Assembly (NCBI GenBank): GCA_002070945.1
Contig: MWEG01000053.1
Coordinates: forward strand, 1-64,000
DNA: 64,000 nucleotides
Reading direction: 5' to 3'
Origin: Lentisphaerae bacterium ADurb.Bin082
GTDB lineage: Bacteria > Verrucomicrobiota > Lentisphaeria > Oligosphaerales > Oligosphaeraceae
Positions 45,695-55,290 of the stretch are shown here, one piece after another. Position 1 is the stretch's first letter. The number at the start of each line of letters is the position of its first letter. Under the pieces are notes generated by a model, which was not told where the DNA came from, did no database searches, and saw only the letters and a program-made list of their open reading frames with translations. The translations under genes and the position numbers were made by a program.

Positions 45695-47749
45695 TCAGAA
45701 TTTCTTTCGGCGGGGCGTTTTTTTGGCTGCAGAGAGGAGGCTCAGTTCAAGCTCTTGACGGCCTTGCGCGGCCTCGCTCCCGCGCTCGCTCAGTTCCAAG
45801 ACCGGATAAGTGCCTTTGCTGATTTCGATGTAGCCCTGCCGGCACAGGGCGTCGAGCAATTCCTCCAGGTAGCGCTCGCCGCGCTGCTGCATAGTGCCGT
45901 AGGCTGGATGCTCTTGCAGCACTCGGCTTTCGTTCTCCAGTCCCATCAGCATGGCGAGAAAACGACGCCGGCCAAATTGTCCGTCTATCAATTCCAGTGC
46001 TGCCAAGATGCGGCGGCTGTCCCGCAGCTCGGCAGGCGTGGCTGGCCGGCCGGCGACGTGTTTTCCACTGCGGCTGGCGCAGATATCGCAACAGCCGCAG
46101 CGCCAGGCGCCGATTTTTTCACCGAAATAGCTGATGATGAAAGCCTGCCTGCACATATAGCTGCGGCAGTATTCGCGGACCAGGTCCAGGCGTTGCTCAT
46201 CCACCCGGCGTTTGCGAGCCAGGGACGACAAATCCACGTTCAATTCCGGGGCCTGGCCAGCTTCGGTCAAAACCAGCGCTTCGCCTGATTCATCTGGAAG
46301 CCAATCAAGCACGTCGCCCTGGAAATAATCAAGGACGCGGCGTACTTGGTCGAGCCGCAGCCCGCTGATGTCAGCCAGTTCGCCGGGATGTCCATGCCAC
46401 ACTTTCAGGCCGCGCGCCTGCAAATGAGCCGCGACCGTCGCCAGCAGCAGCGACCGCTGCGTCTGCACGCCGGCATGTTCGCGGCACAGCTTGTCCAGGC
46501 GTCCGCGAAAAGACAGCCTGCCGCTGCCAGAGGCTCGCACATACGTCCGCTGCACGATGCCTAGGCGTTCCAGGATTCTGGCGGCGGCCTGTACCTGCGC
46601 TGCGTTCTTGGCTGCCGGCAAAGTCGGCCAGACCAGCTCCGGCTGCCAGGTGCAGGCCGCGCCGTCGCTGCGGGACTCCTGCTGGCGCAGGTGGCGATGC
46701 AGGCCGACTAGCAGCTCCGGCGGCGGGTTGTTGAGGTCCAGAAGATACTGCTGAATCAGCAGGTCTGGATACGACTCAAGCAGGATGCACTGGGAGCGGG
46801 CGCCGTCGCGGCCGGCTCGGCCAGCTTCCTGGTAGTATGCCTCCAGGCTGCCGGGCATGTTGTAGTGGATCACCCGCCGCACGTCCGCCCGGTCAATGCC
46901 CATGCCGAAGGCATTCGTTGCCACCAGCGTTGGACAGGCGTCGCGGATGAAATAGTCCTGGGCAGCCTTTCGTGCCTGGTCCGTCATCCCGGCATGATAG
47001 TATTGCAGGTCAAATTGACTGGCGAGGTTCTCGGCCTCTCGGCGCGACGACGTGTAAATCAACGTCGGCTGCGGCGTTCGCAGCAGGCGTTCCATCACGG
47101 CGTGCTTGTCCTTCTTCCCCCGGCACGGTAGCACCGACATTTCCAGGTTGGGGCGCTTGAAGCCAGACACCAGCTCGGCCATGGCCGGGCGCTGCAACTG
47201 CGATTTGATGTCTTCGCGCACTGCCGGCGTGGCCGTGGCGGTGAACGCGCACACCTGCATCTGCTGCAAGACCTCGCATTGGCTCCAGATCATCTGGTAG
47301 TCAGGCCGGAAGTCATGGCCCCACTGGCTGACGCAGTGGGCCTCGTCAACCACTATCAAGTTCGGGCGGACGCTGTCCAGGAAGTGGCGGAACGACTGCA
47401 CTTGAAAACGCTCTGGGGCGACGTAGAGGAATTTGACTTGGCCGGCAGCGACGGCTCGCAGGGCGGCCTCCTGCTCCGAGGGCGGGATCGCGCTGTTGAC
47501 GCAGACAGCCGCCAGGCCGCGCACGTTGAGCGCGTCGACCTGGTCCTTCATCAGGGAGATCAACGGCGAAATCACCAGCCCATAGCCAGGCCGCATCAGT
47601 ATCGGCAGCTGGTAGCAGAGCGACTTGCCGGCTCCGGTCGGCATGATCACGCACAGCTCCTCGCCCTTGAGGACGCGCTCCACGACCTCGGCCTGGGATT
47701 CGCGGAAGTCGGCATAGCCAAAATATCTGTTCAATGCGTCCTTCATCAT
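45695..47749 (-). CDS. recQ: RecQ-family ATP-dependent DNA helicase
   Basis: RecQ unwinds DNA 3' to 5' in recombination and replication-fork repair. The 684-aa protein starts FGYADFRESQAEVVERVLKG and contains Walker A MPTGAGKSLCYQLP, DEAH box VVDEAHCVSQWGHDFRPDY, GMGIDRADVRRVIHYNMP and QEAGRAGRDG. The zinc cluster of the RQC region reads YMCRQAFIISYFGE, then CGCCDICAS. A helical C-terminal part follows that lacks an obvious HRDC. The ATG at 47749 has AAGAG upstream. A GTG at 47788 overlaps the stop of the acetyltransferase gene by 4 bases and is the alternative. Either way the two genes are probably coupled. Confidence 0.92.
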   Translation of the reverse strand: MMKDALNRYFGYADFRESQAEVVERVLKGEELCVIMPTGAGKSLCYQLPILMRPGYGLVISPLISLMKDQVDALNVRGLAAVCVNSAIPPSEQEAALRAVAAGQVKFLYVAPERFQVQSFRHFLDSVRPNLIVVDEAHCVSQWGHDFRPDYQMIWSQCEVLQQMQVCAFTATATPAVREDIKSQLQRPAMAELVSGFKRPNLEMSVLPCRGKKDKHAVMERLLRTPQPTLIYTSSRREAENLASQFDLQYYHAGMTDQARKAAQDYFIRDACPTLVATNAFGMGIDRADVRRVIHYNMPGSLEAYYQEAGRAGRDGARSQCILLESYPDLLIQQYLLDLNNPPPELLVGLHRHLRQQESRSDGAACTWQPELVWPTLPAAKNAAQVQAAARILERLGIVQRTYVRASGSGRLSFRGRLDKLCREHAGVQTQRSLLLATVAAHLQARGLKVWHGHPGELADISGLRLDQVRRVLDYFQGDVLDWLPDESGEALVLTEAGQAPELNVDLSSLARKRRVDEQRLDLVREYCRSYMCRQAFIISYFGEKIGAWRCGCCDICASRSGKHVAGRPATPAELRDSRRILAALELIDGQFGRRRFLAMLMGLENESRVLQEHPAYGTMQQRGERYLEELLDALCRQGYIEISKGTYPVLELSERGSEAAQGRQELELSLLSAAKKTPRRKKF

Positions 47750-47784
47750 GCCGCTCTTTTCACCGCCTTTCGCCGTCGTGGCCG

Positions 47785-48606
47785 TCACTCGAACAAACGA
47801 GGATTGGCCGTCAAACAGGAGGTCGCAACCTCCGTCACTTGACGGCAGTCGCTCAGCAGGCAGGACGCATCGCCAAAACGCAGGTCACTAATAGCGCCCG
47901 CAGAACGCAAGGCCGGTTCCAGCAAGGGGAATTTCCGCGAACTGCCCACGATGGAGCGGGTCGGCGGCGTCGGCACGAACCGGCCGTCCGCGTCATACAC
48001 ATGCAGCTCCGTCTTGATGAGGGCCGGCTCAACCTCGCCTTCCAAAGCCCAGTCCGTGACCCCATGCAAAAAGGTCATAGTATCCAGTCCCACGCCGATC
48101 AGCAGGATTTTGGCCTGGCGTTCAACCAGCCGATGCCACGGCGAATGCCGTGCGCAGCCGGAGGCGCAATTCTCGTGGCCGGCCGTGAAGGCAACGCTGT
48201 CGCGGCCGTACGCCGCCACCGAATGGGTCGGATGCAGGGAGCGGACGACGCCCGGTCGCTGCCAGAACAGATTGGGCAGCAGGCCGATGCACGCCAGCGT
48301 CTGGCCTGCTTCAAAGCGATGCGGCTCGCCTGGCGGCGTCTGCCTGGAAAGGCAGTATTCCGGCTTCATGGTGCAAGTCTGGCAAGTCAACCTGGTGGGG
48401 TCATAGACGTGTGGCAGGGTGTACGTCAAGGTCGGCAGAACCAAGAGGCCTGCCGGCCCCAGGTAGCCCATCAATGCGTCCAGGACGCCATCTGCTCCGC
48501 CCTCGACCTGGCCGATGCTCTTCATGGACGAATGCACCAGCACCGTGTCGGCAGGCAGGATGCCGCCTGAACGCAATTGCTCGCACAGAGATTCCCTGGT
48601 ATGCAT
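47785..48606 (-). CDS. AAC(3)-fold N-acetyltransferase (YokD-like)
   Basis: The 273-aa protein has the AAC(3) opening MHTRESLCEQLRSGGILPAD followed by TVLVHSSMKSIGQVEGGADG, then LLVLPTLTYT, RSLHPTHSVAAYG with the conserved HPTHS, and ILLIGVGLDTMTFLH. Members transfer acetyl groups from acetyl-CoA to aminoglycosides or to unknown sugar amines. Chromosomal copies like this are usually not resistance genes. Unusual is a Cys-rich segment LTCQTCTMKPEYC near residue 73. No clear ribosome-binding site precedes the ATG at 48606. It lies between RNase II/R and recQ, all on the same strand. Confidence 0.85.
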   Translation of the reverse strand: MHTRESLCEQLRSGGILPADTVLVHSSMKSIGQVEGGADGVLDALMGYLGPAGLLVLPTLTYTLPHVYDPTRLTCQTCTMKPEYCLSRQTPPGEPHRFEAGQTLACIGLLPNLFWQRPGVVRSLHPTHSVAAYGRDSVAFTAGHENCASGCARHSPWHRLVERQAKILLIGVGLDTMTFLHGVTDWALEGEVEPALIKTELHVYDADGRFVPTPPTRSIVGSSRKFPLLEPALRSAGAISDLRFGDASCLLSDCRQVTEVATSCLTANPRLFE

Positions 48607-48722
48607 GATGTCGCCAATTTCCCGTTGCAATCGCCCTTGTCCGTCGGTTCGCGCCGACCACCATTTGCTCTGTTCGCGGTTAAGCCCGTCTTTGCCCGAG
48701 CCGCCTTGGCCGGCTTTTCTGT

Positions 48723-50696
48723 TCACTCTGCCACTAGGACCATGCGGCTGGCTTCGGGATAGACTTCCCGTATCCGCACCGTCAGGCGCTGTCCGACCTG
48801 CAAGCGGTTGCGGCACATCAGCACCCCGCGTTCAATATATGTATCCAGCTCCGCCAGCACAAAGCTGCCTTCCACCCGCACCACTGTCGCTGGCATCACC
48901 TCGCCGAGCTGGTTGCGTTTCAGGAATTCCAGCAGCCAATAGCGGTTGGCTTCGCGTTCCAAGGCGCGGTTCTGCCCTGAGGTGCGGTCAACGTTGTCCA
49001 GCACCGCGAACAGCTCTTCCAGGGTGTATGGCAGTTCCTCGCCGCGCAGATGCGCTGCCAGCTGCCGCTGGATGACTAAGTCGGCATACCGCCGCAACGG
49101 CGAACTCACCTGCGTATAGATGTCCAGCCCCAGCCCGAAATGCGGCTGCGGGCAGGTTGACAGGCGCGTCCGTTTCATCCGCTTGATTTGCTGGTCGAAC
49201 AAGTGCGGTTCATAGACCTCTATGGGCGTCACCGGTTCGACTGGCGGATCCTGCGCCCGATAAATCACTGGGATGTCGCAGCGCACCGCATAGCGCGCCG
49301 CCAGATGGTTGGCCAGGATCATGAATTCGCTGACCAGCTGGTGGCTGGGCGTGTCCTGGTCATCCGGCGTCACCGTCACCTCGCCGCCGCGCACTCTGAT
49401 CTTCAGCTCTGGCCGATTGAAGCTCACCCCGCCAGCCGCTTCCCGCAATTCCCGGCGCTTCGACGCCAGAAACAGCAAGTCGCGCAGAGACTCGGCGACG
49501 CTGTCAGCGCCATCGACCAGGAGCTGGTTGGCTTCGGCATGGGTCAACCGCCGCCCCACCCGCACCACGGCGGGCGCGAAGCTCCACGTCGTCATCTCGC
49601 CCGCCTCGGTAAAGCCGATGGTAAAGCTCAGCGAGGCCCGCTCCTGGCCCGCGACCAGACTGCTCAAGTCGCAGCCGACCCGTTCTGGGAACATAGTGAC
49701 CGTCGTCGTCGGCAAGTACAGCGACAGCGGGCGTTCGACCGCCGCATCGTCCAGGCAGTCGCCCTTGAGGACAATGTGCGCCGGGTCAGCGATATGCACG
49801 CCCACCACAAAGCCGCCGTTTTCGCGGCGGCACGACAGCGCGTCGTCGATCTCGCGGGTTTCCGCGTCGTCGATGCTGAACACTTCCAGGTCGAGGTGCG
49901 AATCGCGGCCTTTGTCCTGGATGGTCAAGGTCAAGGTCTCGGCATGCTCCAGCACATCGGCTGAAAATCCGGCGTGGATGCCATTGACCAGGAGGAATTC
50001 ATCCGCATCATCCGGCAGGCGGCCCGTGACTTTGAGCAGTTTGATGGCGACTTCGCGTGCCGTCATCTTGGCCCTGGCGGCGCTGAGCAGGTTGACGGCC
50101 TCGCCGGCAAACCCGCACAGCAGATAATCAAGGCTTTGCCGGACAAAGGTCTCCTGCTCCTCAGGCACGGCGACGGGTTCATCACCCCGGTGCGACAAGA
50201 CGTCGTCAAGCCACTGCTTGGTCCTTTCCCGCACGGCTGCCCTCGCCGCCCGCGCCTCGCGCAAGCGCAGGATTTCCTCGATCTCCTCTGGCTGGCGCGG
50301 GGAAATCGCCAGCTGCTGGAATTTAAAGCGGAGATTGTCCTCCAGCAATTTTCTCGCCATGGCGGAGATGCGTATGGGCGTGGCCTCGCCGAAATAGTTA
50401 GCCGCCAGCTCTGCCAGGCCGTCGTTGCGGCCTTGTTCCAAAGCATCCTGCCATAGCAGCTCCACATCGATTTCGGCCATGACATCGATGATCTCCGCCT
50501 GGATTTCCGCCAATCGGTTCAGATGGCTGCTGGAAGCTGAGCCATGGCTGGTCAGCACCTGCTTGACCGCCACCCGGTTTGTCTGCTCGCCGACTCCTTT
50601 GACTTGCAAACGGTCAATGCCGGTCTTGACCACCACCCCGAGGCACATCTCATTGCGCCCCCAATAATCAACTATCGTATTCTCAAGATAATCCAT
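48723..50696 (-). CDS. RNase II/RNase R-family 3'-5' exoribonuclease
   Basis: The 657-aa protein has the RNB catalytic domain from about residue 280 on: SIDDAETREIDDALSCR gives the four metal-binding aspartates, and GVHIADPAHIV, LPTTTVTMFPERVGCDLSSL and SPLRRYADLVIQRQLAAHL are family motifs. A C-terminal S1-like beta domain is short (about 580-657). The N-terminal 270 residues lack a clear cold-shock pair and are mostly helical. This is closer to the cyanobacterial/plastid RNase II type than to E. coli RNase R. It degrades RNA in the cytoplasm. Confidence 0.9.
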   Translation of the reverse strand: MDYLENTIVDYWGRNEMCLGVVVKTGIDRLQVKGVGEQTNRVAVKQVLTSHGSASSSHLNRLAEIQAEIIDVMAEIDVELLWQDALEQGRNDGLAELAANYFGEATPIRISAMARKLLEDNLRFKFQQLAISPRQPEEIEEILRLREARAARAAVRERTKQWLDDVLSHRGDEPVAVPEEQETFVRQSLDYLLCGFAGEAVNLLSAARAKMTAREVAIKLLKVTGRLPDDADEFLLVNGIHAGFSADVLEHAETLTLTIQDKGRDSHLDLEVFSIDDAETREIDDALSCRRENGGFVVGVHIADPAHIVLKGDCLDDAAVERPLSLYLPTTTVTMFPERVGCDLSSLVAGQERASLSFTIGFTEAGEMTTWSFAPAVVRVGRRLTHAEANQLLVDGADSVAESLRDLLFLASKRRELREAAGGVSFNRPELKIRVRGGEVTVTPDDQDTPSHQLVSEFMILANHLAARYAVRCDIPVIYRAQDPPVEPVTPIEVYEPHLFDQQIKRMKRTRLSTCPQPHFGLGLDIYTQVSSPLRRYADLVIQRQLAAHLRGEELPYTLEELFAVLDNVDRTSGQNRALEREANRYWLLEFLKRNQLGEVMPATVVRVEGSFVLAELDTYIERGVLMCRNRLQVGQRLTVRIREVYPEASRMVLVAE

Positions 50697-50939
50697 GCTT
50701 TACGTGCCTGACCCTGTGCTGATAACCGAACGCCCTCTCTGTCCTTGTTTCTCCTCCCGCAGCTGCCAGCGTCGAATCATGCAGGCTTTGCCTGGCTTGG
50801 ACACCGCCACTCTGGTTCCGAACGCGGAAACGGCCGGCCTTCCAGCCGCCGCTGCATGGTTTTGCCAGGCCAAGGAGAACAATCAACAAACGTCCGCAAA
50901 CTGATTACTATAGCCGTCCGAGCCGTTTTTTTCCCTTGG

Positions 50940-51410
50940 TCAGATCGCTTTTTTCGCCCCGCCAACAGGGAAAGCGTCGGGCAAATGGGTGACTGTCGCC
51001 AATCTTCGTCCGGCATAGACGACTTCGACGATATCAAAGCGGTGCGCTATATCCGGCTCGGCGAGTCGCCGCAGGTACTGCCTGGCCGTCCTCGCCAAGC
51101 GCAGGCGTTTGCTGCGGCCAACCGCATCCGCCGGACGCCCTGGCCAGCGCGAGGCCTGGCGCGTCTTCACTTCAACGAAGCACAGCACGGCGCCGTCCCT
51201 GGCAACGATGTCGATTTCGCCTTGACTGCAACGATAATTGCGGCAAAGGATGTCCATGCCCAGTTCGGCCAGAATCCGGCTGGCGACCAGCTCGCCCCGA
51301 CGCCCCAGGCGGAGGTGCGCCGCCCGACGACGGGCGAACCGACGCCCCGGCGCCAGCCGCCAACGCCGCATCCAACTGCCGAACACTCTGCTCCAATCTC
51401 GCAACCGCAT
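50940..51410 (-). CDS. YraN (UPF0102) family endonuclease-like protein
   Basis: The 156-aa protein shows the YraN core: LGRRGELVASRILAELGMDI, LCRNYRCSQGEIDIVARDG and CFVEVKTR. These make up the GE...GEIDxxxxD...VEVK nuclease pattern of Holliday-junction-resolvase-like folds. Function is not established for the family. The ATG at 51410 has GGAG 6 nt upstream. An extra N-terminal 35 residues (RLRDWSRVFGSWMRRWRL) are strongly basic. It lies 243 bases before the RNase gene, same strand. Confidence 0.88.
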   Translation of the reverse strand: MRLRDWSRVFGSWMRRWRLAPGRRFARRRAAHLRLGRRGELVASRILAELGMDILCRNYRCSQGEIDIVARDGAVLCFVEVKTRQASRWPGRPADAVGRSKRLRLARTARQYLRRLAEPDIAHRFDIVEVVYAGRRLATVTHLPDAFPVGGAKKAI

Positions 51411-51639
51411 GCTCCGCTCCCATAATAGCCCTGAAACGCTGAATACAGGCAAGAAATAATATATCGCGACTATTAGGTAAAAAAGACATCCAGCATTTAA
51501 AAATGCCTTCCGAGACATATATTATAGATGCATCACATTTTTGCCGCTGGCGTTCCAGATGATGTTTTCCTGCCTTCCTCTCTGCCTGCCGCGACCGTTG
51601 TTGCGCGGCGTCATTTTTCATTTTGGATAACGACCGCCC

Positions 51640-53220
51640 ATGACACCTTCAACCTCCTGCCCGTCCCCCCTGGCCATCCGCAACGTCCTGGTCTATGACG
51701 GCACTGGCCGCCCGCCGTTCATCGCCGACGTCATCATCAAAGAGAGCCTGGTCGCCGCCATGGACACTACCGGCAGCCTGAATCTCACCGGCATTCAACA
51801 GCTTGATGCGACCGGCCTGGCCTTGGCACCCGGCTTCATCGATGTTCATAGCCACTCAGACGCCCCTATCCTGCAATGCCCGACAGCTGACAGCCGCGTC
51901 TCCCAGGGCATCACCACCGAAATCGTCGGCAACTGCGGCTTTTCCTCCGCCTGCCAGGAGAACCGCCGCTTGCGGGATGACGGCAGCTCCGATGTCCTCT
52001 GGAAAGACGTCCGCTCATACGCCGCTGAAGTCGAACGCCGCCAACCAGCCGTCAACATCGGCACTTTGTGCGGACACAATACTTTGCGCGCCATGGTCAT
52101 AGGCTATGACAAGAAAGCGCCCACCAACGACCAGCTCAACCAGATGAAAGCCATCCTGAAGCAGTCCCTGGACCAGGGCGCCCTCGGTTTCTCATCCGGC
52201 TTGGTCTACCTCCCCGGCCGCTTCGCCGACACCGCCGAAGTCCAGGCACTGGCGACCGTCCTCCAAGGAACAGTCAAGCCCTATTGCACCCATCTGCGTG
52301 ACGAAAACGCAGGCATCATCGAGGCTCTCCAAGAAGCCGCCGCGATCGCTTCCAGCGGCTCCAAGCGACTCCATGTCAGCCACTTGAAAATTTCCGGCGG
52401 TCCGGCTCACTGGCCTAAGTACGATGCTGCCGTCGCCACCCTCGCAGCAGCCCGCGACGCCGGGGTGATGGTCACCGCCGACTGCTACCCCTACGTCTTC
52501 TGCGAAACCAGCCTGCGCCAAGTCATGCCGGAGCCGTACGTCGACATCCATGATCTGAAAAAACTCTTCCAGGAACGCCCCGAGGCCAAGGCGGACGCTA
52601 TCAAGGCCCTGGATCAAGGGATACACCCAGCCTGGCAGACCTGCAACGGCTGGAAGTCCATCGTCCTCTGCAACACCGGCGACCCGGCCGACCGGGACAT
52701 CCTTGGCCTGACCATTGCCGAAATCGCCGCCCGCCGAGGCCAAACCCCAGGAGAAGTCTGCGTTGACATCATCGCCCGCACCAACGCCAGCGCCGCATAC
52801 GAAACCATGAGCCAAGACAACATGCTCAAATTCCTCCAATTCCCCTGGGTGATGGCAGGGTCAGATGGCTCTGCCACAAGCTTCGACTATTCAATCAAAC
52901 GCGGCCACCCGCGCTATTTCGGCACTTTCCCGCGCTTCTTCCGCCTGGCCGGACGCTTTGCCCCGGCAGCCGAAGTCATCCGCCGCATGACCTCTCTGCC
53001 AGCCGATGTCTTCAACCTGGCCGGGCGAGGACGAATCGCCGTCGGCGCACCTGCCGACCTCGTTCTCTTTGACGAGGACAGCCTGGACGCTGGCTGCGAC
53101 TTCGCCGCCCCGCACACGCTGGCGACCGGCATCCGCCAGACGTTCGTCAACGGCACCATCGCGTTCGACCACAAAAACCCCACCTGCCGCCCCCGCGCCG
53201 GAAAATTCCTGTTCGCCTGA
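51640..53220 (+). CDS. D-aminoacylase / N-acyl-D-amino-acid deacylase
   Basis: This 526-aa amidohydrolase removes acyl groups from N-acyl-D-amino acids. PGFIDVHSHSD (His70, His72) begins the metal site, GNCGFS carries the family Cys ligand, GALGFSSGLVYLPG is the usual lysine-free D-aminoacylase stretch, and HLRDENAGIIEAL, LHVSHLKISGG and VMAGSDGSATS supply further ligands including the final Asp. The C-terminal small beta domain is RIAVGAPADLVLFDED. The likely job is turnover of D-amino acids from peptidoglycan. The ATG at 51640 has no strong ribosome-binding site. Confidence 0.88.
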   Translation: MTPSTSCPSPLAIRNVLVYDGTGRPPFIADVIIKESLVAAMDTTGSLNLTGIQQLDATGLALAPGFIDVHSHSDAPILQCPTADSRVSQGITTEIVGNCGFSSACQENRRLRDDGSSDVLWKDVRSYAAEVERRQPAVNIGTLCGHNTLRAMVIGYDKKAPTNDQLNQMKAILKQSLDQGALGFSSGLVYLPGRFADTAEVQALATVLQGTVKPYCTHLRDENAGIIEALQEAAAIASSGSKRLHVSHLKISGGPAHWPKYDAAVATLAAARDAGVMVTADCYPYVFCETSLRQVMPEPYVDIHDLKKLFQERPEAKADAIKALDQGIHPAWQTCNGWKSIVLCNTGDPADRDILGLTIAEIAARRGQTPGEVCVDIIARTNASAAYETMSQDNMLKFLQFPWVMAGSDGSATSFDYSIKRGHPRYFGTFPRFFRLAGRFAPAAEVIRRMTSLPADVFNLAGRGRIAVGAPADLVLFDEDSLDAGCDFAAPHTLATGIRQTFVNGTIAFDHKNPTCRPRAGKFLFA

Positions 53221-53311
53221 CCAGCCGCCCCTGTCCCTGGCGACCGCCGGTTGCAGGACACCGCTTTCCCAGCCGAACCACCTGCGCCGGGTCTCCCCTT
53301 GAGAACCGACC

Positions 53312-55213
53312 ATGAATTTCACCCAGCTGTTCCAGTCCACCTACGCCGGCCTCCTCATTTATCCGGCACTGGCCCTGGTCATCGCCTTGGCTCTGACCCG
53401 CCTCTGCATCAAATTCCTGCCGAAATTCGGCTTTGTCCGACTGCCAAGCGAGCGTCACATCCACACCACGCCCATCCCCCGCGGCGGCGGCGTCGCTGTT
53501 GCCATCGCCTTCTTCACGGCCAGTGCGGCCTTCCTGCTCGGCGCCAACATCCCTGGCGGACAAGAGTACTTTCTCCGTTTCCTGCTGCCCGCCATCCCTC
53601 TCGTAGCCGTCGGGCTAGTCGATGACCGCTGGGAAATTTCCGCCTGGATCAAACTCGCGGTTCACCTTGTCGTCGCCACCATCATCTGGAACCAAACCCG
53701 ACCGCAATACACTTTTTTCACTTGGACGACGCCTTGGTTCGTGTCTCTAGGCGTCACGGCGGCCTGGGTCATCCTCGTCATCAACGCCTTCAATCTCATT
53801 GACGGCCTGGACGGCCTGGCCACCGGCCTTGGCATCATTTCCTGCGGCTGCATGGCCGTCTGGTTCATACTTCTCGGCAACCGCGCCATGGAAGTTGTCA
53901 CCATCGCCATCATGGCTGGCGCCCTGCTGGGCTTCCTCCGCTACAACTTCAATCCTGCCCGCATTTTTTTGGGCGACACGGGCAGCACCTTCATCGGGCT
54001 CTTCTTCGCCATTCTCAGCCTGTCAACGATGGACCGGGTGGTGACGCTCACCTCCATCCTGATTCCCCTTCTCGCTATCGGCGTGCCTATCTTCGACGTT
54101 TTCCTGGCGATCTGGCGCCGTAGCGCTCGCAAGCTGGAGAACAACCACGCTGGCGGCATTATGACCGGAGACAAGGATCACCTCCATCACCGCATGCTGC
54201 GTGAGACCCAAGGCCAAAAGGCCACGGCCTTTCGTCTATATCTGGTCGGCTGCGTTTTTGCCGTCATGGCCATCATCGTGCTGCTTCTGCGCCAATCCGC
54301 GCCTGCCATCGGTTATCTCATCCTCTTGTTCGCCCTACTCATCGTCCTGCGCCAGTTTGCCAGCATTGAACTCTGGGACTCTGCCCGCCTGATCCACCGC
54401 GGCCTCAGCAAACCGCACATAGCCCTCTGCCTGCATTTGGTCCAGCCGTTCTATGACTTTCTGGCCATCGCCCTGTCCTTCGTCATCACCGCCAACCTGA
54501 TCCTGTGCACCTGCCGGGACTTGCCGCTCTTTATATGCTGCTTTGCCCCTATGGCTCTAACGCTCTGCCTCAGCAGAACCTATCGAGTCTACTGGGTACG
54601 CGCTGGTCTCGGCAACTACTGGCGGCTCGCCCTGACGGTTTGCCTCGGCGCCCTGACCTCCTGCATTGTTGTCTGGTTCATCCGCACTGACTTGCTGGTC
54701 GGCACCTACCAGCTGAAAAACCGGGAATTGCTCGCCGCCGCCCTGCTCTTCACACTCCTCAACATCTCTCTGATCTGCTTCGAACGCTTCTTTATCCACT
54801 ACGCTGAAGGCTACCTCTACAAACGGCTGTTTTTCCTGTTCCAGCAACAAACCAGGAAACGCCTGCGCAGAATCCTCCTCTATGGCGGCGGCAGAACCTG
54901 CCGCTTTTTCGCCAATCAACTTTACAACTCAGTCTCAGAGGGCGGCGAAACCATTGTCGGCATTGTCGACGACGCACCCGCCCTGCAGAATCTGATTGTC
55001 CACGGCTTCCCGGTTCTCGGCGGCCTTGACCAGCTGGAATCAATCTGGGACAAGCGCCCCTTTGACAAAGTCGTGATCACCATGATCCACATCCCAGCGG
55101 AGAAGCTTGACATCCTCAAGGACTTCTGCATCAAGCACAACGTCGACTTGACGACCTATCGCACGCTGGAAGAGCCGCTGCTGCCAAAAACCGAAAACGG
55201 CACCGACCTCTGA
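53312..55213 (+). CDS. WecA/TagO-type polyprenyl-phosphate glycosyltransferase fused to a Rossmann-type domain
   Basis: The N-terminal 330 residues (about 10 membrane segments) match the MraY/WecA (GT4) family. IHTTPIPRGGGVA, VGLVDDRWEIS, NAFNLIDGLDGLATG with the catalytic aspartates, RIFLGDTGSTFIG and the DKDHLHHRML loop are all present. WecA-type enzymes put a sugar-1-phosphate on undecaprenyl phosphate to start surface polysaccharide. After further membrane segments (about 340-500), residues 515-620 form a nucleotide-binding domain (RRILLYGGGRTCRFFANQLY, FDKVVITMIHIPAEKLD) like the N-terminus of CapD/FlaA1-type epimerases. The fusion makes it 633 aa, nearly twice the usual length. Confidence 0.85.
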   Translation: MNFTQLFQSTYAGLLIYPALALVIALALTRLCIKFLPKFGFVRLPSERHIHTTPIPRGGGVAVAIAFFTASAAFLLGANIPGGQEYFLRFLLPAIPLVAVGLVDDRWEISAWIKLAVHLVVATIIWNQTRPQYTFFTWTTPWFVSLGVTAAWVILVINAFNLIDGLDGLATGLGIISCGCMAVWFILLGNRAMEVVTIAIMAGALLGFLRYNFNPARIFLGDTGSTFIGLFFAILSLSTMDRVVTLTSILIPLLAIGVPIFDVFLAIWRRSARKLENNHAGGIMTGDKDHLHHRMLRETQGQKATAFRLYLVGCVFAVMAIIVLLLRQSAPAIGYLILLFALLIVLRQFASIELWDSARLIHRGLSKPHIALCLHLVQPFYDFLAIALSFVITANLILCTCRDLPLFICCFAPMALTLCLSRTYRVYWVRAGLGNYWRLALTVCLGALTSCIVVWFIRTDLLVGTYQLKNRELLAAALLFTLLNISLICFERFFIHYAEGYLYKRLFFLFQQQTRKRLRRILLYGGGRTCRFFANQLYNSVSEGGETIVGIVDDAPALQNLIVHGFPVLGGLDQLESIWDKRPFDKVVITMIHIPAEKLDILKDFCIKHNVDLTTYRTLEEPLLPKTENGTDL

Positions 55214-55290
55214 GCCGCCGGCCTGCCCCCCATACAGATAACACGCCATCAACGCCACTTTTCTCATGGACTACTTTGGAGACACCGAGC

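Noticed and set aside
47785..48606. Acquired aminoglycoside resistance gene
   Set aside because: It sits among housekeeping genes with the same composition, with no mobile element; the YokD-like branch commonly has other or unknown substrates.
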